Of a stretch of 16,938 bases of DNA, positions 13,144 through 16,938 are shown one piece after another (positions within the stretch are counted from its first letter, which is position 1; every line of letters begins with the position of its first letter). Origin of the DNA: an uncultured Catenibacterium sp. (lineage in GTDB: Bacteria > Bacillota_I > Bacilli_A > Erysipelotrichales > Coprobacillaceae); the NCBI RefSeq assembly GCF_900764565.1, contig NZ_CAAFOM010000105.1, positions 1 through 16,938 of the forward strand, given 5' to 3'. The notes below the pieces were generated by a model. It was not told where the DNA came from and did no database searches. It saw only the letters and a program-made list of their open reading frames with translations. The position numbers and the translations under genes are program-made.

Positions 13144-16100
13144 TGGCAGAGAATAATAATTTTTCAGCAATTCAGATCGGTTTAGCCTCTCCTGAGAAGA
13201 TTCGTGAATGGTCATATGGCGAAGTCAAAAAACCTGAAACAATCAACTATCGTTCACAGAAGCCTGAAAAAGATGGTTTATTTTGTGAAAGAATCTTTGG
13301 TCCAACTAAGGACTGGGAATGTGCTTGTGGTAAATATAAGAAAGTAAGATATAAAGGGGTTGTCTGCGACCGTTGTGGTGTCGAAGTTACTCGTTCTTCA
13401 GTAAGAAGAGAAAGAATGGGTCATATCGAATTAGCCACTCCAGTTGCACATATCTGGTATTTAAAGGGAGTTCCATCTCGTATGGGACTTATCCTTGATA
13501 TGTCACCTAAACAGTTAGAAGAAATCATCTACTTCGTATCTTATGTTGTTACTGATAAAGGTTCTACACCACTTGAATACAAGCAGGTATTATCTGAAAG
13601 AGATTACCGTAACTGTGTTGAAAAGTTCGGTGGTCAGTTCCAGGCTAAGATCGGTGCAGAAGCGATCAAAGTCTTATTACAGAAGGTTGACTTAGATGCT
13701 GAACTTGAAGATGTAGAAAATCAGTTAAAAGAAGCTCAGGGTCAGAAGAGACAGAAGTTATTAAAGAGACTTGAAGCAATTGATGCATTCAGAAGCTCTA
13801 ATAACCAGCCAGAATGGATGATCATGGATGTTCTTCCAGTTATTCCACCTGACTTAAGACCAATGCTTCAGCTTGACGGTGGTCGTTTTGCGACAAGTGA
13901 CTTAAACGACTTATATAGACGTGTCATCACTCGTAACAACCGTTTAAAGAAATTATTAGAATTAGGTACACCTAGCATCATCGTACAGAACGAAAAGCGT
14001 ATGCTTCAGGAATCTGTAGATGCTTTAATCGATAATGGTAGACGTTCTAAGCCTATTACAGGTGCTGGAGGAAGAGCATTAAAGTCTCTATCTCATACAC
14101 TTAAAGGTAAGCAGGGACGTTTCAGACAGAACTTACTTGGTAAGCGTGTAGACTACTCTGGACGTTCAGTTATCGCTGTAGGACCTACATTAAAGATGTA
14201 CCAGTGTGGTATTCCAAGAGAAATGGCTGTTAACTTATTCAAGCCATTCGTTATCTCTGGATTAGTAAGAAACGAATTAGCAACTAATATCAAAGCTGCT
14301 GAACGTATGATTGATAAGATGGATGATAAGATCTGGCCAATCGTTGAAGATGTTATCAAACATCATCCAGTATTACTTAACCGTGCCCCTACATTACATA
14401 GATTAGGTATCCAGGCTTTCGAACCTAAGCTAGTAGAAGGTCGTGCTATCCGTCTTCACCCATTAGCTTGTCCAGCATTCAATGCCGACTTCGATGGTGA
14501 CCAGATGGCCATCCATGCACCACTTGGTGAAGAAGCAATTCAGGAAGCAAGACAGTTAATGCTTGGTTCTAGAAATATCCTTGGTCCAAAAGATGGTAAA
14601 CCTATCGTTACTCCATCACAGGACATGGTGCTTGGTAACTATTACTTAACTACAGAAAAAGCAGATCAGATTGGTGAAGGTACAGTATTCGCTGATGTAA
14701 ACGAAGTATTAATGGCTTACTACAATAAGACTGTTAACTTACATACAAGAATTGCGATTCGTGCTGCTGCTTTAAAGAATAAGACATTCACTGAAGAACA
14801 GAACAACATGTATTTAGTCACTACAGTTGGTAAGATCATCTTCAACCAGATCTTTGAAGGTGAATTCCCATACTTAAATGACCCAGACAAGGCAAGCTTA
14901 AAGGGTACTCCAATGAAGTATTTCTTACCTTATGGTACAGATATTAAAGCCCATATTAAAGCACAGCCATTAATCAAGCAGTTCACTAAGAAGACTCTTG
15001 GAGCAATCATCGATGAATACTTCAAGATTTGTCCAATTGATGAAATCCATGTCATGCTTGATAGATTAAAGAATCAGGGATTCTATTATTCAACTATCGC
15101 TGGTATTACAGTATCAGCTTACGATATTCAGATTCCTCAGGATAAATATCATTTATTCGATGATGCTGATGAACATCTTGAAGTCATCAAGAAGTTATAC
15201 AACAAAGGTAAATTAACTGAACATGAACGTTATACAGCCGTAATCAAATTATGGAATGACGTTAAAGAAAAAGTTACTGGTATCGTTAAAGAAGAGTTCG
15301 AAGCTGACCGTGATAACCCAATCTTCATCATGTCAGATTCAGGTGCCCGTGGTAACATCTCTAACTTCACTCAGCTTGTAGGTATGCGTGGATTGATGAG
15401 TAACCCTAAGGGTGAAACTATCGAACTTCCTATCAAGTCTGCCCTTCGTGAAGGTTTAACTGCATCAGAATTCTTCATCTCTACACATGGTGCTCGTAAA
15501 GGTTCTACAGATACAGCCTTAAAGACTGCCGATTCAGGTTACTTAACAAGACGTCTTGTCGATGTAGCTCAGGAAGTTATTATCACAGAAGACGATTGTC
15601 ATACTGATAAGGGATTCGAAGTATCTGAATTAATCAATACAGCTGATGGTAACGTTATCGTACCATTAGTAGACAGACTTGTTGGTCGTACTTCATTAAA
15701 GGATATCTGTGATCCAGCAACTGGTGAAATCATTGTCCATGCAAATGAATTAATGACTGAAAAATCAGCAAAAGCAGTATCTGATGCTGGTATTAAGACA
15801 GTTGAAATTAGAAACATCTTTGGATGTAAGTCTAAGACAGGTATCTGCCGTAAGTGTTACGGTCTAAACTTAGCAACTGGTCAGGAAGTATTACTTGGTG
15901 AAACAATCGGTATCATGGCTGCGCAGTCAATCGGTGAACCAGGTACTCAGCTTACAATGCGTACATTCCACATGGGTGGTGTTGCCGGTGACGCCGATAT
16001 CACTCAGGGTCTTCCACGTATCCAGGAATTGTTTGAAGCACGTGTTCCAAAGGCTAAATCAATTATTTCTGAAATCAATGGACATGTTTCATCAATTACT

Positions 16101-16856
16101 ACACAGGGTGACCATAACAACCAGCGTTCAGAAGTTACTGTCGCAAATGATCTTGAAACTAAGACTTACTTAACACCAATTGGTGCAAAAGTCGCTGTTT
16201 CAGAAGGTGATATCGTTGAACCAGGTGATAAGATTACTGAAGGTTCTATCTCACCAAAAGAATTATTATCTGTTGCATCTGCAGAAGCAGTTGAAAAGTA
16301 CATCTTAAAAGAAGTACAGCAGGTATATAGATTACAGGGTATCGAAATTTCTGATAAGCATATCGAAATCATCATCCAGCAGATGATGAGAAGAATGAAG
16401 ATTGTAGAAGGCGGCGATACAACTGCATTACCTGGATCACATGTTTCAGTTAAGAACTTCACTGAATTAAACAGACAGGTTCTTAAGGAAGGTAAGCATC
16501 CAGCTGTTGGTAGACCAATCTTACTTGGTATTACTAAGGCTTCATTAGAAACAGATTCATGGTTATCAGCTGCATCATTCCAGGAAACTACAAGAATTCT
16601 TACTGATGCTGCCATCAGAGGTAAAGTCGATAATCTTAAGGGTCTAAAAGAAAACGTTATTATCGGTAAGCTATTACCAGCAGGTACTGGTTTAAGAGGA
16701 CCTTTAAAGTCTGAAGAAACAATCAAGAAAGAGGAAGAAGAAGCACTTCAGCAGGCTGAACTTGAAAAATCAAGAGAAGAAGCTGAAAACTTCACTCCTG
16801 ACTCTGTAATGTTTGATGAAGAAGAAGAATTTGTATCTTCACATCATGACGCTTAA
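13143..16856 (+). CDS. rpoC: DNA-directed RNA polymerase subunit beta'
   Basis: A 1237-residue beta' subunit, which carries the catalytic magnesium. The N-terminal zinc ribbon is formed by C60, C62, C75 and C78. The active-site loop NADFDGDQM has aspartates 449, 451 and 453. The second zinc site is C819, C895, C902 and C905. The bridge-helix and trigger-loop area is recognisable from GARGNISNFTQLVGMRGLM and GEPGTQLTMRTFHMGGVA. Length is near that of Bacillus RpoC (about 1199) plus an acidic tail ending EEEEFVSSHHDA. There is no large insertion in the trigger loop of the kind found in Gram-negative bacteria. GAGGAGGAAGAATA before the ATG provides the ribosome-binding site. A strong terminator follows. 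Confidence 0.98.
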   Translation: MAENNNFSAIQIGLASPEKIREWSYGEVKKPETINYRSQKPEKDGLFCERIFGPTKDWECACGKYKKVRYKGVVCDRCGVEVTRSSVRRERMGHIELATPVAHIWYLKGVPSRMGLILDMSPKQLEEIIYFVSYVVTDKGSTPLEYKQVLSERDYRNCVEKFGGQFQAKIGAEAIKVLLQKVDLDAELEDVENQLKEAQGQKRQKLLKRLEAIDAFRSSNNQPEWMIMDVLPVIPPDLRPMLQLDGGRFATSDLNDLYRRVITRNNRLKKLLELGTPSIIVQNEKRMLQESVDALIDNGRRSKPITGAGGRALKSLSHTLKGKQGRFRQNLLGKRVDYSGRSVIAVGPTLKMYQCGIPREMAVNLFKPFVISGLVRNELATNIKAAERMIDKMDDKIWPIVEDVIKHHPVLLNRAPTLHRLGIQAFEPKLVEGRAIRLHPLACPAFNADFDGDQMAIHAPLGEEAIQEARQLMLGSRNILGPKDGKPIVTPSQDMVLGNYYLTTEKADQIGEGTVFADVNEVLMAYYNKTVNLHTRIAIRAAALKNKTFTEEQNNMYLVTTVGKIIFNQIFEGEFPYLNDPDKASLKGTPMKYFLPYGTDIKAHIKAQPLIKQFTKKTLGAIIDEYFKICPIDEIHVMLDRLKNQGFYYSTIAGITVSAYDIQIPQDKYHLFDDADEHLEVIKKLYNKGKLTEHERYTAVIKLWNDVKEKVTGIVKEEFEADRDNPIFIMSDSGARGNISNFTQLVGMRGLMSNPKGETIELPIKSALREGLTASEFFISTHGARKGSTDTALKTADSGYLTRRLVDVAQEVIITEDDCHTDKGFEVSELINTADGNVIVPLVDRLVGRTSLKDICDPATGEIIVHANELMTEKSAKAVSDAGIKTVEIRNIFGCKSKTGICRKCYGLNLATGQEVLLGETIGIMAAQSIGEPGTQLTMRTFHMGGVAGDADITQGLPRIQELFEARVPKAKSIISEINGHVSSITTQGDHNNQRSEVTVANDLETKTYLTPIGAKVAVSEGDIVEPGDKITEGSISPKELLSVASAEAVEKYILKEVQQVYRLQGIEISDKHIEIIIQQMMRRMKIVEGGDTTALPGSHVSVKNFTELNRQVLKEGKHPAVGRPILLGITKASLETDSWLSAASFQETTRILTDAAIRGKVDNLKGLKENVIIGKLLPAGTGLRGPLKSEETIKKEEEEALQQAELEKSREEAENFTPDSVMFDEEEEFVSSHHDA

Positions 16857-16867
16857 TTCATAAGAGA

Positions 16868-16896
16868 CACTATGGACCTTTGTCCATAGTGTTTTT
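16868..16896 (+). terminator. Intrinsic terminator after rpoC
   Basis: CACTATGGAC (16868-16877) pairs perfectly with GTCCATAGTG (16882-16891) over loop CTTT, ten pairs, followed by five T residues. It ends the rpoBC unit. The remaining bases to the window end hold nothing I can name. Confidence 0.92.
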
Positions 16897-16938
16897 GTCT
16901 AGGTAATTTAAAATAACTAGGGGTTTCCTATATTTTAA

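Noticed and set aside
16166..16726. Minus-strand open frame of 186 codons inside rpoC
   Set aside because: It is a shadow of rpoC codon usage, with no ribosome-binding site or known domain.
16897..16938. Small inverted repeats (CTAG repeats, TAGG/CCTA) at the window end
   Set aside because: Stems of four bases in AT-rich sequence are expected by chance, and the downstream context is cut off.

Overview
The window is a low-GC Firmicutes-type chromosome segment that follows the classic order rlmB, sigH-like, rpmG, secE, nusG, rplK, rplA, rplJ, rplL, rsmC-like methyltransferase, rpoB, rpoC, all on the + strand. Three traits suggest an Erysipelotrichia or Mollicutes-like Firmicute, possibly a gut anaerobe: AT-rich intergenic regions, strong GGAGG Shine-Dalgarno sites and some lineage-type variants in L11 and RpoB. 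That placement is an inference from gene order and protein features, not from a search.

Region by region. Positions 1-2333 hold the 3' part of rlmB (23S rRNA 2'-O-methyltransferase, cut by the window edge), a diverged SigH-family sigma factor, a 49-residue L33 gene (rpmG), secE and nusG, closed by an intrinsic terminator. Positions 2387-6129 hold an unexpected two-gene ABC exporter: a MacB/LolD-type ATPase and a 1014-residue FtsX-type permease with a long coiled-coil extracellular domain. It sits between nusG and rplK, which are normally adjacent. Positions 6130-8605 hold the ribosomal stalk genes: a new promoter, a structured leader, rplK (GTG start), a second leader of the same kind, rplA, an L10-type leader with an intrinsic terminator, rplJ, rplL and a terminator. 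Positions 8622-9244 hold a single RsmC-like methyltransferase gene with its own terminator. Positions 9245-16896 hold a strong promoter, a leader with a terminator-like hairpin, rpoB (TTG start), rpoC overlapping it by one base, and a final terminator.

The genes work together in making and running the gene-expression machinery. L11, L1, L10 and L7/L12 build the ribosomal stalks and GTPase centre, and RlmB and the RsmC-like enzyme modify rRNA. RpoB and RpoC form the core polymerase, NusG links polymerase to its partners, and SecE serves protein export. Control appears to be split into units by terminators and by RNA leaders that probably bind L1 and L10.

The points most worth a second look are: the exporter inserted into the nusG-rplK junction; two similar putative L1-binding RNA motifs in front of rplK and rplA; an L11 lacking four residues, including the proline pair of its thiostrepton-binding loop; RpoB with Asn at the rifamycin-contact His position; an altered NusG KOW loop; and a hairpin that hides the ribosome-binding site of the sigma gene. 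I saw no CRISPR array, tRNA, rRNA, insertion sequence or phage gene. There is no gene-free stretch longer than 300 bases.
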